The position numbers and the translations under genes are program-made. A stretch of DNA of 64,000 nucleotides from Rhizobium etli CFN 42. GTDB taxonomy: Bacteria; Pseudomonadota; Alphaproteobacteria; Rhizobiales; Rhizobiaceae. Under the pieces are notes generated by a model that ran no database searches, was not told the origin of the DNA, and saw only the letters and a program-made list of their open reading frames with translations. Where the stretch lies: assembly GCF_000092045.1 (NCBI RefSeq), contig NC_007761.1:499001-563000 (forward strand), given 5' to 3'. Shown piece after piece: positions 35,452 through 44,215 of this stretch. The stretch's first letter is position 1, and the number at the start of each line of letters is the position of its first letter.

Positions 35452-35693
35452 GAATTTCAAGTTTTCCCCAACTTGCTGCCTCTGCGTGTCATTTCTGCAA
35501 TAATGCCTGTTGAAGGCCGAAAGTGCCGCTGTACAAGCTTGCTGCATACGCTAAGGCCGCAGTTTTGTTGACATTGCAGCGCGAAAAGGAAATAGTACCG
35601 CTTGCCGCCGAAAGGCGGCATTTTTGATTTTTCGGGCCTGGTTTTCTTAGCCGGAGTCCGGCGATTGACAACGCTGATCGGGAGACCCGCGCC

Positions 35694-36893
35694 ATGGCCG
35701 AAGCCGCGCCGCTTTATGACACCTATTCTCGTGCCCCGCTGCGGTTCGAGCGAGGCGAGGGCGTATGGCTGATCACCGAGAGCGGCGAGCGTTATCTCGA
35801 TTTCGGCGCCGGTGTCGCCGTCACCTCCGTCGGCCATGGCAATCCGCATGTGGTCGCCGCCTTGAAGGAGCAGGCCGACAAGGTCTGGCACCTCTCCAAC
35901 ATCTATGAAATCCCCGGCCAGGAGCGCCTGGCCAAACGCCTGACGGACGCCACCTTCGCTGACAAGGTGTTCTTCACCAATTCCGGTGCCGAGGCGCTCG
36001 AATGCGCCATCAAGACGGCTCGCCGCTATCAGTTTTCCAAAGGCCATCCCGAGCGTTTCCACATCATCACCTTCGAAGGGGCCTTCCATGGGCGCACGCT
36101 TGCGACGATCGCCGCCGGCGGCCAGGAGAAATATCTCGAAGGCTTCGGCCCCAAGGCGCCGGGTTTTGATCAGGTGCCGTTCGGCGATATCGAAGCGGTC
36201 CGCGCCGCGATCACCGATGCGACGGCAGCAATCCTAATCGAGCCGGTGCAGGGCGAGGGCGGCGTGCGTCCCGCCACGACTGAGTTCATGAAGGCGCTCC
36301 GCCGGATTTGCGACGAGAACGGCCTGCTTCTGATCCTTGACGAGGTCCAGACCGGCGTCGGCCGCACCGGCAAGCTCTTCGCTCATGAATGGTCCGGCAT
36401 CACGCCTGATATCATGGCCGTTGCCAAGGGCATTGGCGGCGGTTTCCCGCTTGGCGCCTGCCTTGCCACGGCCGAGGCTGCCTCCGGCATGAAGGCCGGC
36501 ACGCATGGTTCGACCTATGGCGGCAATCCGCTGGCCATGGCCGTCGGCAGTGCCGTGCTCGACGTCATCCTCGCCGAGGGTTTCCTGGAGCATGTGCGCG
36601 ACGTCGCGCTCGTCTTCCGCCAGGGGCTGGCCTCGCTGAAGGACCGTTATCCCGATGTGATCGAGGATATCCGAGGCGAGGGGCTTCTGCTCGGCGTCAA
36701 GGCTGCGGTTCCCTCGGCCGAATTGCTGCAGGCGATCCGCGCCGCGCATCTGCTCGGCGTGCCGGCCGGCGACAACGTCATCCGCCTTCTTCCGCCGCTG
36801 GTGGTCACCGCCGAGGAAGCCCGCGAGGGGCTCGCGCGCCTCGAGCGCGCCGCCGAGAGCATCCGCGCCGCCAAGATCAAGAAGACGGCTTGA
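35694..36893 (+). CDS. argD: Acetylornithine aminotransferase
   Basis: A 399-residue class III PLP aminotransferase. N-terminal text [20 protein letters not shown] is typical of ArgD. PLP-binding features are [17 protein letters not shown] (about residues 94-110), the Asp in [15 protein letters not shown] and the catalytic Lys in [15 protein letters not shown]. It converts N-acetylglutamate semialdehyde to N-acetylornithine in arginine synthesis and may also serve as succinyl-DAP aminotransferase. argF follows 37 bp downstream, so the pair forms a small arginine operon. Chromosomal composition, nothing odd. Confidence 0.95.
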   Translation: MAEAAPLYDTYSRAPLRFERGEGVWLITESGERYLDFGAGVAVTSVGHGNPHVVAALKEQADKVWHLSNIYEIPGQERLAKRLTDATFADKVFFTNSGAEALECAIKTARRYQFSKGHPERFHIITFEGAFHGRTLATIAAGGQEKYLEGFGPKAPGFDQVPFGDIEAVRAAITDATAAILIEPVQGEGGVRPATTEFMKALRRICDENGLLLILDEVQTGVGRTGKLFAHEWSGITPDIMAVAKGIGGGFPLGACLATAEAASGMKAGTHGSTYGGNPLAMAVGSAVLDVILAEGFLEHVRDVALVFRQGLASLKDRYPDVIEDIRGEGLLLGVKAAVPSAELLQAIRAAHLLGVPAGDNVIRLLPPLVVTAEEAREGLARLERAAESIRAAKIKKTA

Positions 36894-36930
36894 AGGGATC
36901 GCCGCCTTCGGGCGCACGACAGGTAAGAAC

Positions 36931-37845
36931 ATGGCTCCTAAACATTTCCTCGATCTTTCGGCCGTTACATCGGCCGACCTCAGAACCATCATGAACGACG
37001 CGCTTTCTCGCAAGCAGGCCTTCAAGGCTGGCAAGGGCGACAAGCCGCTCGCCGGCAAGATGCTGGCGATGATCTTCGAGAAGCCGTCGACGCGCACCCG
37101 CGTCTCCTTCGACGTCGGCATGCGCCAGCTCGGCGGCGAAACGCTGTTCCTGTCGGGTACCGAAATGCAGCTCGGCCGCGCCGAGACGATCGGCGACACC
37201 GCCAAGGTTCTGTCGCGCTATGTCGATGCGATCATGATCCGCACCACCGAGCATTCGCGCCTGCTGGAGCTTGCCGAACATGCGACCGTGCCTGTGATCA
37301 ACGCCCTGACGGACGATACCCATCCGTGCCAGATCATGGCCGATATCATGACCTTCGAGGAGCATCGCGGCCCGATCAAAGGCAAGACCATCGCCTGGAC
37401 CGGCGACGGCAACAATGTGCTGCATTCGCTGGTCGAAGGTGCCGCGCGCTTCGGCTACCGCATGAACATGGCCGTACCCCTTGGTTCGGAGCCCAAGGAT
37501 CACTATCTGAACTGGGCCCGCAACGAGGGCGCCGAAATCATGCTATGCCATGATGCCGACCGTGCGGTCGAAGGCGTCGATTGCGTGGTGACCGATACCT
37601 GGGTCTCCATGAATCAGGAACATCGGGCCCGGGGTCATAACGTCTTCCAGCCTTATCAGGTCAATGCGGCCTTGATGGCCAAGGCCGGCAGCGATGCATT
37701 GTTCATGCATTGCCTGCCCGCGCATCGCGGTGAGGAAGTGACGGACGAGGTGATCGACGGCCCGCAATCCGTCGTCTTCGATGAAGCGGAAAACCGTCTT
37801 CATGCGCAGAAGTCGATTCTTGCTTGGTGCCTGGGCGCGATCTGA
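36931..37845 (+). CDS. argF: Ornithine carbamoyltransferase
   Basis: A 304-residue cytoplasmic transcarbamoylase. The carbamoyl-phosphate loop [15 protein letters not shown] is at about residues 49-63, [10 protein letters not shown] follows, the ornithine-side [14 protein letters not shown] is near 130, and the catalytic Cys is in [12 protein letters not shown] near 270. It joins ornithine and carbamoyl phosphate to give citrulline. It is directly downstream of argD and likely co-transcribed. Anabolic and catabolic forms cannot be fully told apart by sequence, but the argD context favours the anabolic enzyme. Confidence 0.95.
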   Translation: MAPKHFLDLSAVTSADLRTIMNDALSRKQAFKAGKGDKPLAGKMLAMIFEKPSTRTRVSFDVGMRQLGGETLFLSGTEMQLGRAETIGDTAKVLSRYVDAIMIRTTEHSRLLELAEHATVPVINALTDDTHPCQIMADIMTFEEHRGPIKGKTIAWTGDGNNVLHSLVEGAARFGYRMNMAVPLGSEPKDHYLNWARNEGAEIMLCHDADRAVEGVDCVVTDTWVSMNQEHRARGHNVFQPYQVNAALMAKAGSDALFMHCLPAHRGEEVTDEVIDGPQSVVFDEAENRLHAQKSILAWCLGAI

Positions 37846-37859
37846 ACCATCAATCGGAT

Positions 37860-37882
37860 GTCGCGCGTGATAAGCGCGCGAC
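37860..37882 (+). terminator. Hairpin between argF and hslO
   Basis: GTCGCGCG (37860-37867) and CGCGCGAC (37875-37882) form a perfect 8-bp stem around TGATAAG, 15 bases after the argF stop. There is no T-run, so termination is uncertain. Confidence 0.4.
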
Positions 37883-37935
37883 CGCGCGAGCGAAGGGTAC
37901 GCTGACCCTTTGCTTGAAAACTAGGAGTGAAAGCC

Positions 37936-38928
37936 ATGGCAGAAGCTGCAGCCGCCCTCGGCCAGTTCGATTTCGCCGGCGATGATCATGTCGTCCCCTT
38001 TCAGGTGGAGGGTCTGGATGTGCGCGGCCGCGCCGTCCAGCTCGGCCCGATGCTCGATGCGATCCTCGAGCGCCATCATTATCCCGCGCCCGTCGCCCGG
38101 CTGCTTGCCGAAGTCGTCGTGCTGACGGTGCTGCTCGGCACCTCGCTGAAGTTTGACGGCAAGTTCACCGTGCAGACCAAGGGCGACGGCCCGGTCGATC
38201 TGCTCGTCGCCGATTTCTCGACACCTGAGAACGTGCGCGCCTATGCCCGTTTCGATCGGGCGCTGCTCGACCAGGCCATTGCGTCAGGCGAGACCGAGCC
38301 GGAGCAACTGCTCGGCAAGGGCGTGCTCGCCTTCACCATCGATCAGGGCAAGTTTGCTCAGCCCTATCAGGGCATTGTCGCGCTCGACGGCACCTCGCTT
38401 GAGGAGATCGCCGGCGTCTATTTCCGCCAGTCGGAGCAGATCCCGACGCGTGTGCGCCTGGCTGCGGCCGAACTCTTCGACCGTGACGACGCCGGCAAGC
38501 CGCGCCACCGCTGGCGGGCAGGCGGCCTCGTCGCCCAGTTCCTGCCGGAGGCGCCGGAGCGTATGCGCCAGCCCGATCTCCACGGCGGCGACGGCGACAC
38601 CGGCGACCGCCCGCATGGTGAGGACGATGCCTGGACCGAAGCCCGCTCGCTGGTCGAGACCATCGACGCCGACGAGCTGACCGATCCGCTTGTCGGCACC
38701 GAACGGCTGTTGTTCCGCCTGTTCCACGAGCGCGGCGTGCGCGTCTTCGAGCCCCGCGCCGTCTTCGACCGCTGCAGCTGTTCGCGGGAAAAGATCGGCA
38801 ACGTGCTGAAGGGTTTCACCGCCGAGGAGATCGAGGCCAGCCAGGAAAACGGCGAGATATCCGTCACCTGCGAATTCTGCTCGACCACCTACCGCTTCGA
38901 AGCGGCCGAGCTTCAGCCGGCGGAATAA
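37936..38928 (+). CDS. hslO: Redox-regulated chaperone Hsp33
   Basis: A 330-residue Hsp33. The start at 37936 (MAEAAAALGQFD) sits 9 bases after AGGAG; a GTG at 37927 lies too close to it. The N-terminal domain includes VPFQVEGLDVRGRAVQLGPM and LKFDGKFTVQTKGDGPVDLL. The C-terminal zinc switch has CSC (in RCSCSREKIGNVL) and CEFC (in VTCEFCSTTYRF), the four cysteines that form disulfides under oxidative stress and unlock holdase activity. It acts in the cytoplasm. Somewhat longer than E. coli Hsp33 because of a polar, His/Asp-rich insert around residues 215-235, common in alphaproteobacteria. Confidence 0.94.
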   Translation: MAEAAAALGQFDFAGDDHVVPFQVEGLDVRGRAVQLGPMLDAILERHHYPAPVARLLAEVVVLTVLLGTSLKFDGKFTVQTKGDGPVDLLVADFSTPENVRAYARFDRALLDQAIASGETEPEQLLGKGVLAFTIDQGKFAQPYQGIVALDGTSLEEIAGVYFRQSEQIPTRVRLAAAELFDRDDAGKPRHRWRAGGLVAQFLPEAPERMRQPDLHGGDGDTGDRPHGEDDAWTEARSLVETIDADELTDPLVGTERLLFRLFHERGVRVFEPRAVFDRCSCSREKIGNVLKGFTAEEIEASQENGEISVTCEFCSTTYRFEAAELQPAE

Positions 38929-39110
38929 TTCTCGGCGCCAAAAACCCCTCCCAAAAGGGGAGAGGCTTGGATGCCGCACCCACCGTTTTCCATTTCACCG
39001 TCTCCCCAAAGACGCTGATGTCTGCTGCATTTGGCGCATTGCGTTAGAGCGGATCATTTCTTATCGGAATCGGTGCGGGATTCCCAAATCAGCAGATTTG
39101 TGATTCATGA

Positions 39111-39138
39111 TGGATGCTGGAATGGAGGCCAGCATCCA
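39111..39138 (+). promoter_or_regulatory. Hairpin over the transposase ribosome-binding site and start
   Basis: TGGATGCTGG (39111-39120) and CCAGCATCCA (39129-39138) form a perfect 10-bp stem. The loop contains the GGAGG ribosome site (39124-39128), and the last stem base is the A of the ATG start at 39138. In a transcript this could limit translation of the transposase. Confidence 0.6.
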
Positions 39139-40086
39139 TGACGCGACCCTATTCGAATGATCTTCGCGAGCGAGTCATTGCAGCGGTTGTGGACGGTCAG
39201 AGCTGCCGGGTGGTGGCGGAGCGGTTCAACATAGCTATCTCATCCGTGGTGAAGTGGTCGCAGCGTTATCGGGCCACCGGTAGTGTGTCGCCCGGTAAGA
39301 TGGGCGGCCATCGCCGACGTGTGCTGGAGCCGCACCGCGCCTTCATTGTCGAGCAGATCGAGCAGACATCACATCTGACGCTACATCGGCTGAAGGATGA
39401 GTTAGCCGCCCGCGGTGTGAGCGTCTCCCACAATGCCATCTGGCAATTCATGCGCCGCGAGGGCTTGAGCTTTAAAAAAAACGCTGTTCGCCCTTGAGCA
39501 GGGCCGCGCCGACATTGCCCGCCGCAGAGCTCGCTGGAAAGCCTGGCAAGACCGCTTCGATCCGAAGCGGCTCGTCTTTATTGACGAGACCTGGATCCGC
39601 ACCAACATGGCGCCGTTACGCGGCTGGGGGCCGAGGGGCAAAAGATTACGCGGCTTTGCCCCGCATGGCCGCTGGCGCACCCTCACCTTCCTCGGCGCCC
39701 TACGCTGCGACAAGCTCACTGCACCCTGCGTCTTCGACGGTCCCATCAATGGCGAATGCTTTCACGCCTATGTCCGCCAGCAGTTGATCCCGACCCTCAA
39801 ACCTGGCGACATCGTCATCCTCGATAATCTCGGCTCTCACAAAGCCAAGGCCATCCGCGATGCCATCAGGGCCGTCGGCGCCAGGCTCTGGTTCCTGCCG
39901 AAATATTCCCCCGACCTTAACCCGATCGAGCAGGCCTTCGCCAAGATCAAGCACTGGATGCGCCAGGCCCAAAAGCGAACCATCGAGGAAACCTGGCGCC
40001 ATCTGGGCATACTCGCCGACACTATCAAGCCAGAGGAATGCGCCAACTACTTCTCAAATGCTGGCTACGCTTCCGTCAAAACATGA
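39138..40086 (+). CDS. IS630-family transposase, two frames joined at an A8 run
   Basis: The first frame (39138-39497) encodes the HTH half: MTRPYSNDLRERVIAAVVDG, VVAERFNIAISSVVKWSQRY, VSVSHNAIWQFMRREGLSFK. The DDE catalytic half continues in another frame after eight A residues (39474-39481) and ends at 40086: RLVFIDETWIRTNM (first Asp), DIVILDNLGSHKAKAIR (second Asp) and YSPDLNPIEQAFAKIKHW (Glu). Seven A residues would give one continuous protein, so the shift is +1 (or -2). It is either programmed frameshifting at the A-run, known in this family, or a one-base inactivating insertion. The DDE triad itself is intact. Confidence 0.85.
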
Positions 40087-40160
40087 AAGGCTCTAGCCCC
40101 TCCCCTTGTGACGAGGGACTTTTTCAGATCTCGGCAATCTCTTGAGTGGGAACTTGCCCC

Positions 40161-40571
40161 TCAATTCAGCACGCGCAGCAGCCCCGGTGAATCCAGCGAG
40201 AAGGCGGGGATGTCGACGTCGAAAAGCTCGCCTTCATCCGTTTCCATCTGGTAATGGCCGAACATCAGCCCGGAGGGCGTGTCGAGCGGGCAGCCGGAGG
40301 AATATTCGTAGGTATCGCCGGGGCTGAGCCGCGGCTGTTCGCCGACGACGCCGGGGCCGGTCACCTCGTCTACCTGGCCGTTCTGGTCGGTGATGTTCCA
40401 GTAGCGGTTGACCAGACGAACGGCGACGCCGGAATTGTTGCTGATGACGATCCGGTAACCCCAGACATAGCGATCGTCCTCCGGATCGGATTGCTCCTCC
40501 AGATAGAACGGTTCGACCACGACTTCGATATCTCTTGTGAGGGCGCGATACATGCCTTGCACCATAGTCAA
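40161..40571 (-). CDS. apaG: ApaG family protein (Co2+/Mg2+ efflux-associated)
   Basis: A protein of about 130-136 residues. The usual ApaG start is [20 protein letters not shown], which would place initiation at 40553; the longer frame starts at 40571. Further family text is [40 protein letters not shown] and [20 protein letters not shown], then [12 protein letters not shown]. It is a small beta-sandwich (DUF525) domain. ApaG was linked to cobalt and magnesium resistance in Salmonella, but its molecular role is not clear. It stands alone between the IS element and metZ. Confidence 0.92.
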   Translation of the reverse strand: MTMVQGMYRALTRDIEVVVEPFYLEEQSDPEDDRYVWGYRIVISNNSGVAVRLVNRYWNITDQNGQVDEVTGPGVVGEQPRLSPGDTYEYSSGCPLDTPSGLMFGHYQMETDEGELFDVDIPAFSLDSPGLLRVLN

Positions 40572-40735
40572 GATATGTTACCCGTATCTTATAAAGAGGC
40601 CCTGTTCGTCAAGAAACGGAACGTTTATCATCGGTCAAATGGTGATGATCGAAGGGTTTTCGATCGTTAAGCCTAACTGTCAGCGTTAATTTTACTTCGC
40701 AACGCCAGCGCGGGTGGACTTGTTCCCGCGGATCG

Positions 40736-40764
40736 GCGGCCGGCTCCGGACGAAGTCCGGCCGC
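40736..40764 (-). terminator. Nested GC-rich hairpin downstream of metZ
   Basis: GCGGCCGG (40736-40743) pairs with CCGGCCGC (40757-40764), 12 bases past the metZ stop. The remaining 205-bp gap between metZ and apaG has no gene that I can support. No T-run follows the stem. Confidence 0.5.
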
Positions 40765-40776
40765 TATTCCAGTCGC

Positions 40777-41961
40777 TCAGGCCGAAACTTTGGTAAGCGC
40801 CCGCGCGAAATCCTCGATCAGGTCGTCCGTGTCCTCGATGCCGGCCGAAAGCCGCACCGTGCCCGGCGAGATGCCGAGTTCGGCGCGCGCCTCTTCCGTC
40901 AGGTTCTTGTGCGTGGTCGTTGCCGGATGGGTGATCAGGCTCTTGCTGTCGCCGAGATTGTTGGAAATCTTGATGATCTCAAGCGCGTTCTGCAGCGCGA
41001 AGGCCGCCTCCTTGCCGCCCTTCAGCTCGAAGCAGACGAGCGTCGAGCCACCCGTCATCTGCTTGGCGATGATTTCGGCCTGCGGATGGTCCTTGCGGCC
41101 GGGATAGATCACCTTGGCGACTTTGCCTTGCTCCGCCAGGAAATCGGCGATCTTCGCTGCATTCTCGGTCTGCTGGCGCACGCGCAGCGGCAGTGTCTCG
41201 ATGCCCTTCAGAAGCGTCCAGGCATTGAACGGCGACATGGCTGGGCCGGTATGACGGAAATAGTCGTGCAGGTTCTCGTCGATCCATGCCTTGTCGGCGA
41301 GCACCACGCCGCCGAGGCAGCGGCCCTGGCCGTCAATATGCTTGGTTGCGGAATAGACGACGATATGAGCGCCGAGCTCCAAGGGCTTCTGGAAGAGCGG
41401 CGTCGCAAAAACATTGTCGACGATCAGCTTGGCGCCGACCTGATTGGCGAGCTTGGCGACGCCTGATATATCGACTACTTCGAGCGTCGGGTTGGTCGGG
41501 CTTTCCAGGAAGAACACCTTGGTATTCGGGCGGATCGCCTTTTCCCAGTTGGCGAGATCCCGGCCGTCGACCAGCGTGCACTCGACGCCGTATTTCGGCG
41601 CCAGCGTTTCCACGACCCAACGGCAGGAGCCGAACAGGGCGCGGGCGGCGACGATATGGTCGCCTGCCTTCACCTGGCAGAGAACGGCGGCGGCGACGGC
41701 CGCCATGCCGGAGGCGGTGGCACGGGCATCTTCGGCGCCTTCCAATGCACACATGCGCTTTTCGAACATGTCATTGGTGGGGCTGCCGTAGCGGGCGTAG
41801 ATGAAGCCGTCCGTTTCGCCCTTGAAGCGGGCTTCGGCCGCCTCCGACGTGTCATAGACGAAACCCTGGGTGAGATAGATTGCCTCCGACGTTTCGCCAT
41901 ATTGCGAACGCAGCGTGCCGCCATGGACGAGTTGGGTTGCCGGGCGCCAGGTCTTGCTCAT
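40777..41961 (-). CDS. metZ: O-succinylhomoserine sulfhydrylase
   Basis: A 394-residue Cys/Met-metabolism PLP enzyme. The start at 41961 (MSKTWRPATQLVHGG) follows a GAAGGTGATGGC leader; an upstream in-frame codon at 41997 falls within the riboswitch terminator. The N-terminus reads GFVYDTSEAAEARFKGETDG, FIYARYGSPTNDMFEKRM. The PLP Lys is in VVYSATKHIDGQGRCLGG (about residue 204). C-terminal text SLITHPATTTHKNLTEEARA, ELGISPGTVRLSAGIED is typical. It uses sulfide and O-succinylhomoserine to make homocysteine, bypassing cystathionine. The SAM-II riboswitch upstream ties its expression to S-adenosylmethionine level, as in other alphaproteobacteria. Confidence 0.93.
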   Translation of the reverse strand: MSKTWRPATQLVHGGTLRSQYGETSEAIYLTQGFVYDTSEAAEARFKGETDGFIYARYGSPTNDMFEKRMCALEGAEDARATASGMAAVAAAVLCQVKAGDHIVAARALFGSCRWVVETLAPKYGVECTLVDGRDLANWEKAIRPNTKVFFLESPTNPTLEVVDISGVAKLANQVGAKLIVDNVFATPLFQKPLELGAHIVVYSATKHIDGQGRCLGGVVLADKAWIDENLHDYFRHTGPAMSPFNAWTLLKGIETLPLRVRQQTENAAKIADFLAEQGKVAKVIYPGRKDHPQAEIIAKQMTGGSTLVCFELKGGKEAAFALQNALEIIKISNNLGDSKSLITHPATTTHKNLTEEARAELGISPGTVRLSAGIEDTDDLIEDFARALTKVSA

Positions 41962-41980
41962 GCCATCACCTTCACATAAC

Positions 41981-42011
41981 AAAAAAACCGGCCGCAAAAG
42001 CAGACCGGTTT
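41981..42011 (-). terminator. Terminator linked to the SAM-II riboswitch
   Basis: On the minus strand AAACCGG (42005-42011) pairs with CCGGTTT (41985-41991), followed by a T-run (41981-41987). An alternative hairpin using 42003-42021 overlaps it, so ligand binding could choose between the two. Confidence 0.75.
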
Positions 42012-42014
42012 CAA

Positions 42015-42075
42015 CCCGGTCTTTTTAGCCACTTGTTTAACGTGGCTGCAAGCCGACCGGCCAAATCACCACGGG
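42015..42075 (-). promoter_or_regulatory. SAM-II riboswitch (metA-motif RNA) upstream of metZ
   Basis: Read on the minus strand, the leader contains GTGGTGATTTGGCCGG, CTTGCAGCCACGTTAAA and GTGGCTAAAAAGACCGG in the order conserved for SAM-II RNAs. P1 forms between GTGG and CCAC, and the 3' GCTAAAAAG segment makes the pseudoknot. It lies about 50 bases before metZ with a terminator between, so SAM should switch metZ transcription off. Confidence 0.88.
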
Positions 42076-42156
42076 ATAATTCTGCAATACTGCTGTTAGC
42101 TGCTTGCGTCAATTCCCCGTATTTGGTTTTGTCGGCGGCAAAATGATGGATGGGGC

Positions 42157-43251
42157 ATGATGGCTCGCGAAACTGGAATTCTGGCGGACCGCGCGATTGC
42201 GGCGCTGTTCGAAACGGGGCGTCTGAACTCCGAGCGGGAGCTCGACCGCGATCAGATCCAGCCGGCAAGTCTCGACCTGCGCTTAGGAAGCAAGGCTTTT
42301 CGTGTGCGCGCTTCCTTCATGCCGGGGCCTTCGCATCTGGTGTCGGACAAGCTCGATCGGCTGAGCCTGCACGTGATCGATCTGTCCCAGGGCGCGGTGC
42401 TCGAAACCGGCTGCGTCTATATCGTGCCGCTGATGGAGAGCCTCGCGCTCCCGGCCGACATGTCGGCGTCGGCCAATCCGAAGAGCTCGACCGGCAGGCT
42501 CGATATCTTCACCCGCGTCATCACCGACTACGCCCAGGAATTCGACAAGATCCCGGCAGGTTATTCCGGCCCGCTCTATCTCGAAATCAGCCCGCGGACC
42601 TTTCCGATCGTCGTGCGCCGCGGCTCGCGCCTGTCGCAGATCCGCTTCCGCGTCGGCCAATCCGTGCTCGGCGAGCCGGAACTTCTGAAGCTGCATGAAA
42701 GCGAGACGCTGGTTGCCAGCAAGCAGCCGAACGTGTCGGGCGGCGGCATCGCGCTGTCGATCGATCTCAGCGGCGACAAGGACGGCCTGATCGGCTATCG
42801 CGGCAAGCACCACACCGCCGTCGTCGATATCGACGAGAAGGACCAGCACGACATCTTCGATTTCTGGGAGCCGCTCTATAGCCGCGGCCGCAACGAGCTG
42901 ATCCTCGATCCCGACGAATTCTATATCCTCGTCTCACGCGAGGCCGTGCACGTGCCGCCGGATTATGCCGCCGAGATGACCCCCTTCGATCCGCTGGTCG
43001 GCGAGTTCCGCGTCCACTATGCCGGCTTTTTCGATCCGGGCTTCGGCCATGCGCCGGCCGGCGGGCGCGGCAGCCGCGCCGTGCTCGAAGTGCGCAGCCA
43101 TGAAGTGCCCTTTATCCTCGAAGACGGCCAGATCGTCGGCCGCCTGGTCTATGAACACATGCAGGAAAAGCCCGCCAGCCTCTACGGCTCCGGCCTCGGC
43201 TCCAACTACCAGGCCCAGGGCCTGAAACTCTCGAAACACTTCCGCATCTGA
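42157..43251 (+). CDS. dcd: 2'-deoxycytidine 5'-triphosphate deaminase, two-domain form
   Basis: A 364-residue protein about twice the length of E. coli Dcd (193 residues). The N-terminal half has QIQPASLDLRLGSKAF, MSASANPKSSTGRLDIFTRV and RGSRLSQIRFRVGQSVLGEP. The C-terminal half repeats the fold and has LILDPDEFYILVSREAVHVP, VHYAGFFDPGFG and LEVRSHEVPFILEDGQIVGR. The SSxGR and AGFFDPGF motifs, found together in single-domain Dcd, are split between the halves. It should deaminate dCTP to dUTP for thymidylate synthesis. This fused form is typical of alphaproteobacteria. Start at 42157 (a second ATG follows at once). Confidence 0.9.
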   Translation: MMARETGILADRAIAALFETGRLNSERELDRDQIQPASLDLRLGSKAFRVRASFMPGPSHLVSDKLDRLSLHVIDLSQGAVLETGCVYIVPLMESLALPADMSASANPKSSTGRLDIFTRVITDYAQEFDKIPAGYSGPLYLEISPRTFPIVVRRGSRLSQIRFRVGQSVLGEPELLKLHESETLVASKQPNVSGGGIALSIDLSGDKDGLIGYRGKHHTAVVDIDEKDQHDIFDFWEPLYSRGRNELILDPDEFYILVSREAVHVPPDYAAEMTPFDPLVGEFRVHYAGFFDPGFGHAPAGGRGSRAVLEVRSHEVPFILEDGQIVGRLVYEHMQEKPASLYGSGLGSNYQAQGLKLSKHFRI

Positions 43252-43309
43252 CGGGCTGCGCTCAGCCGACTTGACAGCGGCCCCCTTCTGTTGGAAATCT
43301 CGCTTCATC

Positions 43310-43383
43310 GCGGGTGTAGCTCAATGGTAGAGCAGCAGCTTCCCAAGCTGAATACGAGGGTTCGATTCCCTTCACCCGCTCCA
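43310..43383 (+). tRNA. tRNA-Gly (anticodon CCC)
   Basis: A complete 74-base tRNA with encoded CCA. Acceptor stem GCGGGTG/CACCCGC, D-arm TAGCTCAATGGTAGAGC, anticodon loop TTCCCAA with anticodon CCC, and T-arm GAGGGTTCGATTCCCTTC. It is 58 bp after dcd. An AT-rich stretch begins just beyond its 3' end. Confidence 0.95.
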
Positions 43384-43449
43384 TTGCACCTCAACCGTTT
43401 TGTATATCATCGTCTAACGACGTCCAATATCAGCTTAGAAATCAGCAAT

Positions 43450-43797
43450 TTACTTCGAAAACAAAAACAGCACGAACGGAATCAATGCAATCGCACATAC
43501 AGCAATCGCGAACGGAGTTCCGTAGCAAACCCTGGATTTATTTGAAGTAAGATCCTCTTCGGAATTCGAATCCCCGTTATAGACCTTCAATCCAACGTTA
43601 CTGTCCAGATCAAAATTCCAGCCATTTTTCCTATAGAAGAGTATCTCTCTAATTTCTACACTAATCAGAAATACGAGGACCAATGACAAAAGAGTTATTG
43701 GTACGATTTCTCCATGGGAATCGAGATATTTTTCTATTGAACCCACGCTCTGCCCTCGCTGCGCCCAGCTATATTTTTGCCAGTCTACTTCCAACAT
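43450..43797 (-). CDS. Small two-helix membrane protein, unknown (AT-rich)
   Basis: A 115-residue ORF. The ATG at 43797 (MLEVDWQKYSW) has only a weak ribosome site. Two hydrophobic stretches are visible, VPITLLSLVLVFLISVEI (about residues 33-50) and PFAIAVCAIALIPFVLFLFS at the C-terminus, separated by a polar, Asn/Asp/Ser-rich loop. No family is recognised. The DNA is clearly AT-richer than its neighbours and starts right after a tRNA gene, which suggests horizontally acquired or remnant DNA. It may be a real gene or a degenerate fragment. Confidence 0.45.
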   Translation of the reverse strand: MLEVDWQKYSWAQRGQSVGSIEKYLDSHGEIVPITLLSLVLVFLISVEIREILFYRKNGWNFDLDSNVGLKVYNGDSNSEEDLTSNKSRVCYGTPFAIAVCAIALIPFVLFLFSK

Positions 43798-44215
43798 GGA
43801 TCGTCTCGATAGCAATTTTTCTGCTATCGGTTACGACCACCACCGCCGCACCCCGGCTCGAAATCGCCCGGCCCCATACGACAATCCCGCGCACCAGTTT
43901 GATGAAGATCTTTTACGAACGAAAAAGCTAATTACGAGTGGAACCGGGCCGACGACCCAAGGCCGACTAGACTAGCAGCTTACGAGCCGGCAATGCGTCA
44001 AAGCGGGCGGCTCCCAGAAACGTCTCCAACATTCCGTCGAAGTCTGCGCCGGCCATTCGTGGGGTGAGTGCGGTGTTATGAAGCATGCGAGCCTGTTCAA
44101 TTTGCGCCTGAGAGCGGCAGGACCGCGCTTTGCGAGCGGCAGTGCAGTTAACGATGGCCCGAGAATGCGCCGCTCTGCGAGGTGAAAAAGACGTCCGATT
44201 TGGGGAATCGAGGTC
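43798..44215. other. Gap without a supportable gene
   Basis: Several short ORFs on both strands cross this stretch, but none has a ribosome site plus a recognisable product. One minus-strand frame ending at 43967 reads GADFDGMLETFLGAARFDAL and could be the tail of a broken gene; I do not recognise it. Confidence 0.4.

Larger units (their letters stand above)
39047..40093 (+). mobile_element. IS630-family insertion sequence, complete with ends and TA target duplication
   Basis: A 1047-bp element bounded by TA dinucleotides at 39045-39046 and 40094-40095, as expected for IS630/Tc1-mariner elements that insert at TA. The ends form an imperfect inverted repeat: left GAGCGGATCATTTCTT (39047 onward), right, read inward on the minus strand, GAGCCTTTCATGTTTT. 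Including TA, 13 of 18 positions agree. It contains one transposase split by a frameshift. It lies between hslO and apaG and interrupts neither. Confidence 0.85.

Noticed and set aside
35457..36089. A 210-codon minus-strand frame before and across argD.
   Set aside because: Most of it is antisense to argD, and the rest has no coding signal.
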